Source: Conoideocrella luteorostrata (taxonomy: Eukaryota > Ascomycota > Sordariomycetes > Hypocreales > Clavicipitaceae). Taken from it: a DNA stretch of 64,000 nucleotides. A program made the translations under genes and the position numbers. The DNA lies in contig JASWJB010000056.1 of the NCBI GenBank assembly GCA_032433595.1, positions 1 through 64,000 on the forward strand, read 5' to 3'. The notes under the pieces are model-generated. The model worked only from the letters and a program-made list of their open reading frames with translations, was not told the origin of the DNA and did not search any database. Shown here one piece after another: positions 1-12,200 of this stretch. Each line of letters starts with the position of its first letter. Position 1 is the first letter of the stretch.

Positions 1-214
1 GGGGGGGTTAACATATTCTGGAGACGACCAGGACCGAAACGTCATCAGTAAAATGCTAGATTCTATTACTAATACTCCTTGCCCGTCCATGTATCTCTAT
101 CATGTCTAAATATGCTCAGTTTCTTCAAAGCACAAACAAACAGTAGCAACACACACACCAACATCACCCTGTTATGCGCCGCTCATTCAATCAGCCACGC
201 TCCAATGGTTACCA
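1..214. other. 3' flank of the methyltransferase gene
   Basis: The first 214 bases lie downstream of the minus-strand methyltransferase stop codon and probably hold its 3' UTR. A run of seven G opens the window. I see no telomere repeat and no other gene here. Confidence 0.4.
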
Positions 215-1387
215 TCACTCATTTCTGTTCTCCGGCTTGCGGGCCACCCAAGCCGTAGCTTTGTACACTGTCCGCAGCATACTTTCCCGGTCCTGAACGT
301 ACGGCGCCTCAATGTCCATCTTCGTCCATTCCACTTCGAACCCCATCTTTTCCAGCAGAGCCATGACTTCATCATTCGACAGCTCAAAACTTCCCGGGTC
401 GGCAATTCCAGAAGAGTTGTTATAGTCATGCTCTCCATCGCCATCATCATCATGACCATGATTGCCGGGGGCTTGGTTTTCAAAATGCCATAGCAACGGC
501 CCGACGTTAACAAGAATACCACCCGGTCGGAGGCAGCTGTAGATGACCTCCAGGTATCGGATCAAATTCGGCGCTGTATCCAGGAAGAAAAGGCTTGCCA
601 CGGCGTCATATGTCTCCCTATGATCGTCATCTGCGTAGAGACAAAGAAAGTCCGCCGCGCACATGGACATGCTGCCGGCATTGGTGGACTCGGCAATCTC
701 CGTGGCCGGATGAATATCAGGGACATTGTAGCCCCGAAGGTGATTTTCGCGAGTGGTGTGGTTCGAGAAGGTGTGTACCCAGGGGTAAATGGTGTATTTG
801 CCCGCCCCATCACACTCGTTCAAGATGTGTGACGAGGCGAGAAGCTGGTGATAAGAGATCTCGTTGCCCTCGGTGTCATATCCGTTTCGACATAGCTCAA
901 ACACCAGCCTGCCTAGTCCGGCACCAGGTACAAGCACGTTTTGCCGCCGGCCATCGCCTAGCCTTGTCTGTTGTTCCTTCAACGCTCTCATGATAGGCGC
1001 GTATGACACATCCCTCTCAGCAGCACCATCTGCTGTCCAATCCCTATAGAATTGGCGAATAGTGCTTCGTGCCTTGTCAATATCCGCATGTTTAGCAACG
1101 CCGGTCCATTGAAGTGGAATCATGGGCTCGCCCTGAGGTGAGACAGTGCCAAGGGCAGAGAAGGATCGCAGCCCGTGTGAGACGATAGCGCGGGCCAATT
1201 CCGCATTAGAGACGATGGCATCGTCTGTCCTATCCAAGGTTTTCAAGAAATTGAATGGTGGAGCTGCTAGCATTTTCCAGTGTTCTTGGGGAAGAGCGTA
1301 GAAGGACCGTCGGCGTAGGTGGGTGATATTGAAGTGGGCGACTTTGGAATACTGTCTGTACATCAGACGATCAGTCTCTGAGCTCAT
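215..1387 (-). CDS. N2227-family (carnosine N-methyltransferase-like) SAM-dependent methyltransferase
   Basis: A single-exon gene of 390 residues. The family to which carnosine N-methyltransferase (animal CARNMT1, yeast YNL092W) belongs transfers a methyl group from S-adenosylmethionine to a histidine imidazole. Visible support: an N-terminal helical region (about residues 1-60) with the YALP segment typical of the family, the SAM-binding loop VLVPGAGLGRL at residues 151-161, the acidic GNEISYHQL motif just after it (about 174-182), and a late LRPGGILVNVGPLLWHFE strand/loop. The length fits the family (about 350-450). The start at 1387 is an ATG followed directly by the expected N-terminal region, so no missing exon is needed. 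No signal peptide is seen, so it is likely cytosolic or nuclear. A His/Asp-rich low-complexity insert lies just after the WHFE segment. The fold assignment is strong; the real substrate in this fungus is inferred from the family only. Confidence 0.9.
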   Translation of the reverse strand: MSSETDRLMYRQYSKVAHFNITHLRRRSFYALPQEHWKMLAAPPFNFLKTLDRTDDAIVSNAELARAIVSHGLRSFSALGTVSPQGEPMIPLQWTGVAKHADIDKARSTIRQFYRDWTADGAAERDVSYAPIMRALKEQQTRLGDGRRQNVLVPGAGLGRLVFELCRNGYDTEGNEISYHQLLASSHILNECDGAGKYTIYPWVHTFSNHTTRENHLRGYNVPDIHPATEIAESTNAGSMSMCAADFLCLYADDDHRETYDAVASLFFLDTAPNLIRYLEVIYSCLRPGGILVNVGPLLWHFENQAPGNHGHDDDGDGEHDYNNSSGIADPGSFELSNDEVMALLEKMGFEVEWTKMDIEAPYVQDRESMLRTVYKATAWVARKPENRNE

Positions 1388-2106
1388 GTGAGAGGAGGAA
1401 TTCGTGATGGGTTATTGCAACGCCACCCATAGTTCGAGAGAGCTTGCCACCGATGAGTTGTTTCATATTGACTATATGAGGAAACAGTGGATGAGCAGCC
1501 ACCAGGGTGATACTCCAAGCACTTACGAGAAAGAATCGAGAGCACAGAAAATCACTCTGGTTTCTTCAGGGTCGTCTATATTGTCTTCTACGCCACTCCA
1601 AGCACCTGGCTCTTGAGTAATTCGGCTTTCGCCGCCATCATCGGCCATGACTGTCGTTGTGAATACCTGGCTACACAATTCTCATGGCCGCGGGTACACA
1701 GCCAGGAAGGAAGAGTTTGACGAAAAGAAATGAGATGATAACGCTGACAAAATTCCGGGAGCAAATGACTGATATTGGTCGATGGCATGAGGGGGTTGCA
1801 ATCAGTTTCTGGTTTTTTTGGCGCTTTCAAATTTGCGCCTGCATCATACGTGCAGCTGGCTTTTTCGTCGGCCCAGAGTAGATGAGTCCTTGATAGCGGA
1901 GTTCCCAGCCAAGTCTCGCGATCCAGTCAGAGTCAGGCCCCAGGTGGGATGTCTCCCAACCAATCATGTGATCCCCTGTCAAGCCTTAGCAGCAACCTTA
2001 GGCATTTGATGGACTCGTCAAATTCACATTGCATCACAAGCTCCTTCTCCAAATCGCCATTCAAGCCAGTTGCATTGTCTGCAATTAATCCTAAGTCACT
2101 TTTAGT
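1388..2106. other. Divergent intergenic region between methyltransferase and PAC4-like gene
   Basis: About 720 bases between two divergently transcribed genes, so it should contain both promoters. Short open frames in it show no family resemblance. I see no repeat or RNA gene. Confidence 0.4.
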
Positions 2107-2644
2107 ATGGCAGCTGTTCAGAATGAAGTCCTAAGCTTGTCTTTACCCCTCCCCCGCTCTCTCGATACCCGCATCTATCTCCGTCTCAGCACACAGGCCA
2201 AGGCTGTGATGCTATCTCTCACCACATCGACACAAGACGAGTTAGCGGCACCCAAGCCCATGGGATCTTTTGTTTACGCATTACCAAATGTACTGGCCGC
2301 CTTTCGGTGTTTTTTTTTTCTTCCTTTGTCGTCCCGTTTATTCAGCGTGCCGACATTCGGCTGACCAGCATGAATAGCGTTTCGATGACAAGCAACCACT
2401 CTCCACTGCGCTTTTCCCTTCTGAATCCAGCGTCGAATTCACAGCTCGATTGGCAAAGATGTTGGCGCGGAGAATTCAGCTTCCAGTCTATGTGACCAAC
2501 TCGATTAGTTTCGCTAATGCGGGTATGGGTGGCACAGTGGAGGAAGAGATGGAAGCCTTCAGAAACATTGTTGGGGTGACGCTTGAAAACCTCAAGGCTG
2601 CGGGCGTTGGCGCTTTGGCAGTAAATGGGGATTTTTCACAGTGA
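2107..2644 (+). CDS. PAC4-type proteasome assembly chaperone (two exons)
   Basis: Exon 1 is 2107-2289 and exon 2 is 2378-2644, joined in phase 0 across an 88-bp intron with a long T tract before its TAG acceptor. The product is 149 residues. The joined protein reads as the PAC4 (PSMG4/Poc4-like) fold: IYLRLSTQAKAVMLSLTTS near residue 25, then GSFVYALPN, then (exon 2) the KQPLSTAL segment, ARLAKMLARRIQLPVYVTNS and a GGTVEEEMEAF helix. Chaperones of this family pair with PAC3 and help assemble the 20S proteasome alpha ring. Neither exon alone is long, so the gene is easily missed. The donor reads GTACTG, which is off the usual GTRNGT, but the alignment of the joined frame to the family leaves little doubt. 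Upstream start codons in frame were not seen. Confidence 0.85.
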
Positions 2645-3714
2645 CGGGTCAAGAACATAATATCCCGTAATTGCTGTGCGCATCTATGGTGATCAGACAG
2701 AGATGTGACACCTGCTTGGGGTGTTGAACAATTATTTCGGGAACGGATTCATGTCTGATTATGAGCCACAAAGATGTTTGTCTTTTGATCAGTGTCGCGA
2801 CATCAATTCTAGCCGTGATATCTGTATGCCAGTTCGCACGAAACGTCCCGACTCGTTCAAACAGGAAGTCATGCCATTCACGGTGACATCATTCGCCATG
2901 ACGCTAATACCAACAAGAGTGAGGGGCATAGAATCTACAGTATAAAGATGAAATGGCTACGGCGATGGATCTAGACAAGGGGCATGGTGTTTGAGAAAGA
3001 GAACAATGGTGTCGCTGGGTTCGGGATCATGGCCTTATGCCGGGTTAAAGCGGAGCATTAAATTGAGAGGAGCCTGGTGGTAAACGCATTGTTTAAACAA
3101 GTCAGCAGGCCTACTAGTTGGAAAAAAAATTGCTGCCGCCCCTGGAAAGCCCCAGGGGAATGAGCCTATCCGAAGCCACAGATCAAACCGGGTTATCGTT
3201 ATCGCACCCCGCCACGAATATGAACTTGCGCTGCTCCCCCGCCGGTGCTAAGCACACAGCGAGCGCACACGTTCGATCTTTGCAGAGCCGTTCCGCTTCG
3301 CAGACAAGCTTTGATCGACGTCGCGTGCAGTACGGGTGCGTAAAGTTCAATGCGATCGCATCAGAACTTTTATTACTTCCCCATCAGCCCTTACTACTGG
3401 TGCCCGCATCACTTACGAGCTGTCACCGAACGTCAATCGGGCCCCGGCCACTTACTCCGACGACCCTTGTCTTGCGTAGAGGGGCATCATCAAGAAAAGC
3501 TGCCGTATGTCATAACTGATTCTCTGACAGTAGTGTTCGATCTTTGGATATCTGAATCTCTGAATCTGTCAGCTAACATCTTGCATCCAGTTAAGGTCGT
3601 TTGCAAACCGCAAGACTATTCAGTAGGCCTGCAGGTTTTGCTTCAGTCAACACCATTCCCCAGCGACAATTCCTCGTCGAGACCTTTTTTGTTTTTTTCT
3701 CTTGAGCCACCAAC
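2645..3714. other. Intergenic region upstream of KAP104
   Basis: About 1.07 kb between the chaperone stop and the KAP104 start. The last 100 bases are T/C-rich, as fungal promoters and leaders often are. A 133-codon open frame at 3118-3519 looks like chance. No repeat or RNA gene seen. Confidence 0.4.
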
Positions 3715-6661
3715 ATGTCCTGGCAGCCATCCCAAGACTCGGTAAGGCAGCTTGCTGCTTGCCTCAAAGATTCACTCAGTGGATTTGATAAAAATGCTCA
3801 AAAGAATGCTGAGGCGGTTCGTACGTCCTTTGTCCCGTTGCTGAGATATTGCTGAGGTCTAGATCAGATGCTTGAACAAGCGAAAACCTCACCCGATATC
3901 AATAACTATCTCGCTTACCTATTCTCGAGCAACCAACCCCCGGAGGGCCTGGAATGTAGCGAGTCGGACTACCACCTCGTGCGGTCGGCCGCTGGAATAA
4001 TGCTCAAGAACAATGTCAAGGCTGATTGGAAGACCATACCCGAGGAGAGCTTAAACTTCATCAAGCTCGCAATCCCATTGGGTCTGCAGGATAAGAACAC
4101 ACAGATTCGCAACTATGCTGGAAATATTGCGACCGAGGTAATTCGTATGGGTGGTTTGCTTATTTGGCCAGACCTGCTCGCTCAGTTGCTAGATTTGATT
4201 GGGAACACGAGCGGCAATGTAACCAACGAAGCCCAAGAAGGAGCCATGTCTGCCATGGCCAAAATTTGCGAAGACAACCCTCGAGTATTTATGAGAGAGG
4301 TCAATGGACAGCGTCCATTGAATCATGTGTTGCCTCATCTCATTGCCGCCACCAAGAGTCCGCTCCCCAAGGTCCGAGCTGGCGCTTTAACATCTATCAA
4401 CGTCTTTACCCCTCGAGCCTCGCAAGCCATGCTCAATTCCATCGACGACCTCCTACAGCACCTTTTTGTTCTCTCTAGCGATAACCACCCGGACGTGCGG
4501 CGGCAGGTATGTCGCGCATTTGTTCACCTCGTTGAAACGCGACCTGACAAATTGCAACCCCATATCGATGGCTTGGTCGATTATATCATTTCGCAGCAAA
4601 AGGGTGACGACGAAGACCTTGCTCTGGAAGCAGCCGAGTTCTGGTTGGCAGTTGGAGAGCACCATGACTTGTGGCAGGCCCTTCAACCCTATTTGAACAA
4701 AATCATTCCCGTTCTGCTGGAATGTATGGTGTACAGTGGAGAGGATATTGCTATCCTTGGTGACGAATCGGATGACGAGGACACCGAAGACAAAGAACAA
4801 GACATCAAACCAGCATTTGCCAAGAAGAACTTGAACCGAACAAATAATGCAAATGGCGACTCGACCGAGAAGAACGAAGGTGGGGATGCTCAGGATAAGA
4901 TTTCTTCTGGAACGGACGACGAACTCGAAGATGGGGAGATCGAAGAAGCCGATGATGGAGATGACAATCCCGATGAGAGATGGAACCTTCGCAAATGCTC
5001 TGCGGCGGCATTGGATGTTTTTGCCAAAGATTTTCGAAATGCTGTCTTCGAGTCTATATTCCCATATCTCTCCCAGAATCTCAAACACCAAGAATGGCCG
5101 CATCGTGAGGCTGCTGTTTTGGCCCTTGGCGCTGTTGCCGAGGGCTGTATGGACATTGTCGTACCGCATCTCCCCGAACTCATGCCATACTTGATCTCAC
5201 TATTGGAGGACTCTGAGCCGCTTGTTCGCCAAATTACTTGCTGGACTCTAGGTCGCTATTCGGAGTGGGCCGTAGAATTATCTGGGAGCCAGAAAGAGCA
5301 GTATTTTGTTCCTCTCATGGATGGCATTCTGCGAAAGATGCTTGACAAGAACAAGAAGGTTCAGGCTGCAGGTGCATCATCATTCGCAAATATCGAATAC
5401 AAGGCTGGATCTCATCTGGAACCCTATTGCGGCCCTATAATACAGCAATTTGTCCGATGCTTTGGCAAGTACAAGGACAAGAACATGTATGTCCTATATG
5501 ATTGCGTTCAGACTCTCGCAGAACGTACTGGATCACTCCTCGCCACTCCGGAACTCAAGGACCAGCTAATGCCAGCCCTCAATCAGCGATACAATATCGT
5601 GTCAGACCAGTCCAGAGAGCTTTTCCCCTTGCTTGAATGCCTGTCATATGTTGCGTTGGCTCTAGGGCCGTCATTTGCACCTTACGCATCGCCAATATTT
5701 GCACGCTGCATTAATATCATCCACATGAATCTGGAGCAAAGTCTGGCTGCGGCAAGCAATGTTGTCGTAGATAGCCCTGACAAGGACTTCTTGGTGACCA
5801 GCCTGGATCTTTTAAGCGCTATAATACAAGCACTGGGAGAGGATCGTTCGACAGAACTCGTCAAAAACTCTCCTCAGCCATTCTTCGAGTTGCTTACCTT
5901 TTGCATGGAAGACCCTGCTGACGAGGTCAGACAGTCTGCTTACGCATTGCTCGGCGACTGCGCCCGCTACGTGTACCCTTTGATGCAGCCGCATCTCAAT
6001 GCCATATTGCCTATTGCCCTCAAGCAGCTTGATCTGGATTCCATGTTGGATGATGAAGTTGGCGATGGATTTGGGGCCTACAATAATACCTGCTGGTCTG
6101 TTGGCGAAATTACGATACAGTACGGCAAGGGCATGGCTCAGTGGGTTCCCGGACTTCTGAAGCACCTTGTTGAAATTATGAGTAATCCTCGTGTGCCAAA
6201 AAGTCTTGCCGAGAACGCTGCCACTGCGCTTGCTCGGCTTGGTATAGAAAACTCGGAACTACTGGCTCCCGCTTTGCCAACTTTTGCGGAAGAACTCATG
6301 ACCTTGATGCAGCAGATGGACCAAACTGATGAAAAGGCTTCTGCATTCAAAGGGTTCTCCATGGTCGTCGCTCAAAATCCACAGGCCATGGAAAAGGTAC
6401 TGTTGGACTATTTCGTGGCTGTTGCCCAATTTGAGAAGGACGAGTTGCAAAACCCGTTGAAACAGGAGCTTCATGATGTTTGCCAACATGTAAGTGCTTC
6501 AGCTTGCTTCATGAAATCACAAACTGTGAGGTAGGGCACTGACAGAAGATGATTCTTAGGTCCTCAACGTTTATAAACAATTGATGCCGCAGTTCAACGA
6601 ATTTCTCGCGCAGATGCGACCGCAAGACCTTCAGAAACTTACCTCGAGCTATTCTGTGTAA
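3715..6661 (+). CDS. KAP104: Transportin / karyopherin beta-2 (Kap104), three exons
   Basis: Exons 3715-3816, 3868-6489 and 6560-6661 give a 941-residue protein, the usual size for Kap104/transportin. It carries PY-NLS cargo such as mRNA-binding proteins into the nucleus and releases it when Ran-GTP binds. Visible support: MSWQPS start, then LEQAKTSPDINNYLAYLF, a long series of HEAT repeats, the acidic loop in the middle (about residues 325-410, rich in D and E) followed directly by WNLRKCSAAALDVFA, and the PLVRQITCWTLGRYSEW helix pair. The C terminus comes only after splicing: VLNVYKQLMPQFNEFLAQ and a final SSYSV; without splicing the frame would run into an unrelated tail to a stop at 6534. 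Intron 1 (51 bp) uses a GTTCGT donor and intron 2 (70 bp) GTAAGT; both are phase 0. Intron 1 was placed by the spacing between the AQKNAEA and LEQ segments expected in transportins. Confidence 0.95.
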
Positions 6662-7534
6662 TTGTTTTCCGTCATGGTAGCACCCTGGCTGGAATTACGG
6701 GAAAGTGCGTACCCGTGGGAGTATTGGCTACCCTGGACCACATTGTTGCGGTGGGGTAATACGGGACATAGTCGAGTATCGGTAGCATGAGAACATGGGA
6801 GAGGACTATGGTGAAAGGTTAGAAGGTGAAAAAGCATGGTAATTGCACGAATGACGAATCGGGACTACGTTAGCAGGATCTGGAGGCTTTTTCTGCTGTG
6901 GATGCGGGTATACCAATGGTATTGATTATTGATGAAGCGATTGATGGATGGGTATCACGCACGCATAAAATCCGCATCTTCAAAGTCCTACGGGACTTCA
7001 ACAATATCCAAGCATTTGCAAATTCATTTATTAGATAGCTGTTCAGTAGATAGAGGCGTCTCGCCAAGTATGCCGAATACAAAGTGAATGCGAAATCCGT
7101 CGGTTTGATAGCAGTTTCAGTCAATTCCTTCTTTTTTTTTTTTTTGGGCGGGGGGGTAATTAGTTGTTTGCTGTTTGACTTGACACAATTACCTAGTGCA
7201 TGACTACCCTGTATTTTCATAAGAGTTTACGCGCTTTCCGCAACGCGGAAAAAAAAACCCCAAGGGTTCGGAGGCTATGGATATCATGGACAACATAATT
7301 GGCGACGTTCCCCGTTGATGCTGTGGATGCCTTCAGTGGGTAGCATGTGGACACTGCAGAACTTTCAAACGTACGATGCCAATTTTAGCCCATCTCGCCC
7401 GAGGACTAGAAGATGGGAGAGTTTGGTTCCGGCCGTGTCAGGATAACCACACACGAAGCTATTGGCATGAAAAAAACAGACTATTATCTTGACCGCCAAT
7501 AGAACAGTCCCAGATGATCCGCGCACAACGCAAA

Positions 7535-7554
7535 GCGCACTGCGCACTGCGCAC
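7535..7554. repeat. Short tandem repeat, 7-bp unit GCGCACT
   Basis: The unit GCGCACT is repeated nearly three times. It lies in noncoding sequence and no function is evident. Confidence 0.6.
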
Positions 7555-8007
7555 AGAAGGATAATGACAGTAACGCAGGTATCCGTCACAAGGTTCGTCC
7601 GTGTGGTGGTGGTTGGTGGTCGCCAAAGGCTACTTGAATGGGTCCTTGCCGGGCGAGAAAGGAAGAAGGGAGGGAGGAGGGGAGTGCCAGCCAGTTTCTA
7701 AATTTAGGGGTTTCGCTATGCAATACCAACGGCGAGCCAGCGCAGCGGATGAGGCTAGCTTTTCCGAGGTCTAGCTAGCTCCCTTGGCCTGTGGACTCGG
7801 CAAAGCGGACCTATGGGCAGCAGGCACTAGGCACAACGGCCTTTCGTCATACTTTGTTGCACAGACAGAACAGACCTAGACGCACACCCCCCCTTTGCCT
7901 CCCACCGGGGGGGGACGCGGCCATGCCATTCTGGATCTAGCATCTGGTGCGCCGCAGGTTTTCGCGAAAGCTTGCTGCTGGTCCACCCACAAGTGCTGCT
8001 GGTTCAC

Positions 8008-8051
8008 AAGATGGGATGGGGGATGAGGATGGGGGATGGGGGATGGGTGAT
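8008..8051. repeat. Imperfect GATGGGG-type tandem repeat
   Basis: A G-rich run of GATGGGGGATG-like units with small interruptions, a simple-sequence repeat in noncoding DNA. The G runs could in principle form a quadruplex on the plus strand; this was not tested. Confidence 0.5.
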
Positions 8052-9243
8052 AGTTGCTGGGTGGGCGTGGCACCCGTTCGTCAGAAAAGCAGATCATCCG
8101 AATCCCAAATGACCACGGGATTTCGTTACAAATGCGCCACCATCTCGGCGCAATGCCGGTCGATAAGTGAGTGAAGCGGACTAACTACGAAGACGCCCAA
8201 AAACCTTGCGGGCATCCATTTGTACGAACATGCGGAAAATGCGGTGGGCGCGCGCGCCAAAGCTCCATGCCAATGCCCAGCTGTCCACCGCCCGCCGCCC
8301 AGGTCCTGGAGGCGCAGATTACATACATTCGGAGTATGTACGGAGTACAATACTAACTAACTACCAGCTCTATTTACTTACTTATTTACTTACGGTAGGG
8401 CTGTGGCCAACGGATTTGGGCAATGCCGCCCCCTGGGAGGGGGGACCCGGCAGTGCATTTAACTGCATTCTGGCGACCTGCCTGCCCTGTCGTCACGCCG
8501 CCGGGCCTTGAGTTTATTGTGCTGGCATGGCATGGATGGATGGGGCCGTCTGTCTGGTTCCTGCTGCGGCTTGCATTCTTTTTTCTTTCTCGTGAACTTC
8601 CCATCCCCCTCCCCGGCCGGGCTCACGTATGGCAGCATGGAGTACAACGTGGGTGCTATTTTGAGGTGTGCCGGGGTAGGTATGTATGTGTGTAAGTATG
8701 TTGTCGGTATGGGGGAAGGGGGCCAGGCTGTACGACGCTATTGTGCAATACCTGCGTAGCACATTAGCAGGCACAAGGAACCATGGCACCTATCAGCAGA
8801 CATAAATTGGTGTTCTACGCACCCTGTCTTGTCGTGCGTGTAGACCGCCTTCAGAACAGCTCGGGTCTCTTTCAGAGATGGCAGACTGACCAGTCGATGC
8901 GAGTGCCGGTGCCGGTGCCAGCGCCAGCGCCAACGTCGAAGCCGCGAGATGCGCATAATGGCCATGGTTCATCAAAGCCGTGGGTAAACTTGCCCGTTGG
9001 GGCGCAAACCTAACCTGGAGCAGCATTTTGACAGAGTTGGAGATGAGACGACCTTGAGGTGCCGAAACAAGACAACAAACCCGGCCCCTTCGGCAAGCAA
9101 GTGACTAACTAGATTCCTGACTTATTGGCGGCCTTCTCTCGATGTCCTCCCGCTCTATCCTTATCCCCCATCCACCGATATTACCGCTCCGTATAGTGTA
9201 TAGTTCAGTCAGTGAGTGCCACCCGAGTACGTACGGTGCTGCA

Positions 9244-9279
9244 AGTGCAGCAAGTGCAGCCAGTGCAGCAAGTGCGGCA
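9244..9279. repeat. Tandem repeat, four copies of 9-bp AGTGCAGCA
   Basis: Four consecutive 9-bp units: AGTGCAGCA, AGTGCAGCC, AGTGCAGCA and AGTGCGGCA. Two single-base differences separate the copies. It lies in the gene-poor stretch with no coding context. Confidence 0.8.
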
Positions 9280-12200
9280 ATAAGCATAGGCAGTGAGACC
9301 GCAACCGCAGCGACATGACATTTCACAGCCACCCCTCACGTTACATGACGGCCGCGGACCCGAATGACCTGCTTACTGTGCTATATTACGGAGTACGCGT
9401 CCTGCAACTAACTGCACGTCAAGATTGTAACTAAAGCGTGTGCTGCGTGCGTGAACTACCCAACTGAACCAACCAAGGACAGACAGGCCGCGGCTCCTGC
9501 TCCTTCTCCTGCAGTGCAATTAATTGACTCAGCTTCCTCCTAAATCGACCGACACTGTGACGTACGTATTAAGTTCACCAGTAATTAATTACCAGCAGAT
9601 CCCCCATACCGTACTCCGTACTCCCGTAACAACCTAACTGCAGATCTTGCTCCGAACCACGCTGCCCGTAACTGTTAGCGGATCACGCCGAGCTGAGATA
9701 AGATCTGCCGTTAACTTTCGGGATATAGCACGACTCCGTTGTCCGTCTCAAAGAACCGCACTTTCCGTTACGGAGTACCTAGGGCCTTTTTGTGTGCGGT
9801 GTGGGCAGTCAGTCAGTCAAGCCAGTAGTTAGTTAGTTAGTGTGCAGTCAGCAAAAGAGCTTCAGAAATGCGTCAGCCACACTTTCTGTTTGTGCGCCGC
9901 GCTAGTGGCCCCCCATGAAACGTTGTATTTGGCTGTTACGGCCCTCGCTCTCTGCGAATCGCCTCCCAAGTCGCAGCCTGGCCAGGCCACACAGCCCTCC
10001 AGAAACCCTAAGGTTGTTTTTGTACAAGGCTATCTCAAAGCCACGATGTGCTCGACGTCATGTTTTGAGGTCTTGCCCACAGCCGGATCGGGCGCATACA
10101 CGCGCGGAAGGTCCCCGAGATCTGGGAGCAGCCACTGTAACAGGCAAGAGGGTACTTTTGACTTTGCGGTAGATGACTCGATGGACTCTGTAGCTCGTCC
10201 TGCATTGCGCAGATTGGATTGCTGCCAAACGAGAACGAGGTTTTGAACGAGTACCTGAACTGCGGAGTATTCCCGTTCTGCTACACTGCACAGGAGACGG
10301 ACGGACTGCGGTGAGAGCACGCAGTACGGAGTACTCGTCCGTACGGTAGGTAGCTATGGCTTGAACAGTGCACGTGCATCCATTCCTGCTGGTACTATAC
10401 GTAGTACAGTACCAAACATTTTCACTACTGCAGGTCTCGGCAGAAACAGCCACAGAACTGCCACTTGAAACCACCAACCACATCCATCTCCCAGCGGCCA
10501 GTAGTTAGAGGCATGGCCGCCTGCCCCCCGGGGGGGGGGGGGTTGCGGCAGGGCAGGCCATTCTCCTCATACCTCACGTAGCTCTCGTTCATGATGAGCT
10601 TACAACGCACCCTTTGGATCCCGGCCAGTATTGCTGCATCTGGCGGTGGGTTTCGCTCCACGGCCTGAGGTGTCTATATCTCGATACTCGCTGTTCCATG
10701 TCATGCTTATTGCAATACATAATGCTCCCTGTGCTTAGTGCACTTACAAGACTTAGTACTGTATCTATAGATTGCTCGCTTTGGCAATCGTGTTGTGGGG
10801 TCGAAACTACCGCATTGTGGCCTCTTGGTCGCAAAATGATAACTACGTACATTCCCACGAGCTTATGTTGTAAATGGCCCGGGCGTAGAACGTTAGCCAG
10901 ACACTTATTTCCCCAGGCGAGCGACTCATATTTTTCTCCTTCTTGTTTCTCTCTTCGGACTAGAAGCATATGGTAGTGCTAACCACTAGGGCAGCAGGGT
11001 GGCTTCAGTCGTGTCCAAACCAGTCGGGGATACCAAACACCCCGCAGACTATCAATCTTTCTAGCCGCGGTATAGGTAGAGCCGCAGCATAAAATAATAA
11101 AACAAAAAGGGCAATGCTACTAATCGAAAGACGCAGGGGACTAGCTCGAAATGGGCGTTTTAGCCCGCTACTTCGAGTGGCGCTGGGGTCGGGTGCCAAT
11201 TTTGGACACGAGCTGCCTCATTCCACCAACGAGAGGCATGCTGGTGAGCGCATCCGATCTTGGACTTGGGTACTACGCTGGACGGCCTTTCGCAATAACC
11301 CGGGATTAGCATGCCAGTAGTCAGTTCAGGCTCAAGGGTCATCGCCCTGCGAGCCTCAAGCTCAGGTACAAGAGAGCCACGGGGCTTAGCATACGCGATT
11401 GTACGATGGCATCAAGCACGAGAGAAACCTTGTTCCAAATTGGGGTCTCTCAACATGCGACGCTGAGTACACATGCGAAAGAGTTGTCTCGAATTCATCG
11501 GATTGTATACTCCATGTGATACTCGGCATTATCGTGGTAGAATTGATAGCATTCGCGTAGTAGGGTCCTATCGGTTTCAGTCGTCTCAACATAACCTTAC
11601 CCTGCTTGTTCATTTGACCTTGTCCGTCTACCATTCGTAATTTGTTTCGGATCATCTAGCCAAGATTATCGTATCGTCACGGGGACATATTGATGTAGTA
11701 TAACATCTGGGGACACCGGGGCATTGTGTCCGAGCGTACATGAGAGAGTGCAGATGAACTGCCGAATAAAAATGGGTAGTTTCCGAGGATTCAATATTGT
11801 TCTGACGATGTTGAAGCTTTACTAACCAAGCCTAGATCTAGGATGTACAAGTGTTCTAGACCCTACCGAGGTCGATTTGGCATGGGATCATAAGGCTATC
11901 GACTAAACTGCATCAGAAGCTGTGATAAAGTTTCTCTGACTTTCGGTCAACCGTCGTCGGCCAAGAATCTAATGGGACTAAGCGGCCCTATCATCCCGCG
12001 GCGGGGCTCGTGGACCTGACGTTCTTTTGTGATGGGAAGACTCTTGCTGAAGCTAATGAGACGAGCCATGATGGACGTCGTCTCGAGTGCCCGGTTCCGT
12101 GTATGCGGTACGGGGAAACTTGAGTTCTGACACGGGTTTGCCCGGACAGAGACGAGTGGGAATGGAATCATGTCTCAGACGACTCATGCCATGCAGGCTC

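Noticed and set aside
1..30. Telomere or rDNA at the window start
   Set aside because: Only a short G run; no TTAGGG repeats and no rRNA-like sequence.
3118..3519. 133-codon open frame upstream of KAP104
   Set aside because: Lies in the KAP104 promoter; Ser/Arg/Leu-rich by composition only.
4453..5169. 238-codon frame on the minus strand inside KAP104
   Set aside because: Antisense shadow of a clearly coding exon.
10526..10542. Poly-C/poly-G block as a regulatory hairpin
   Set aside because: A C run next to a G run is self-complementary by nature and such tracts are prone to sequence error; nothing else supports function.
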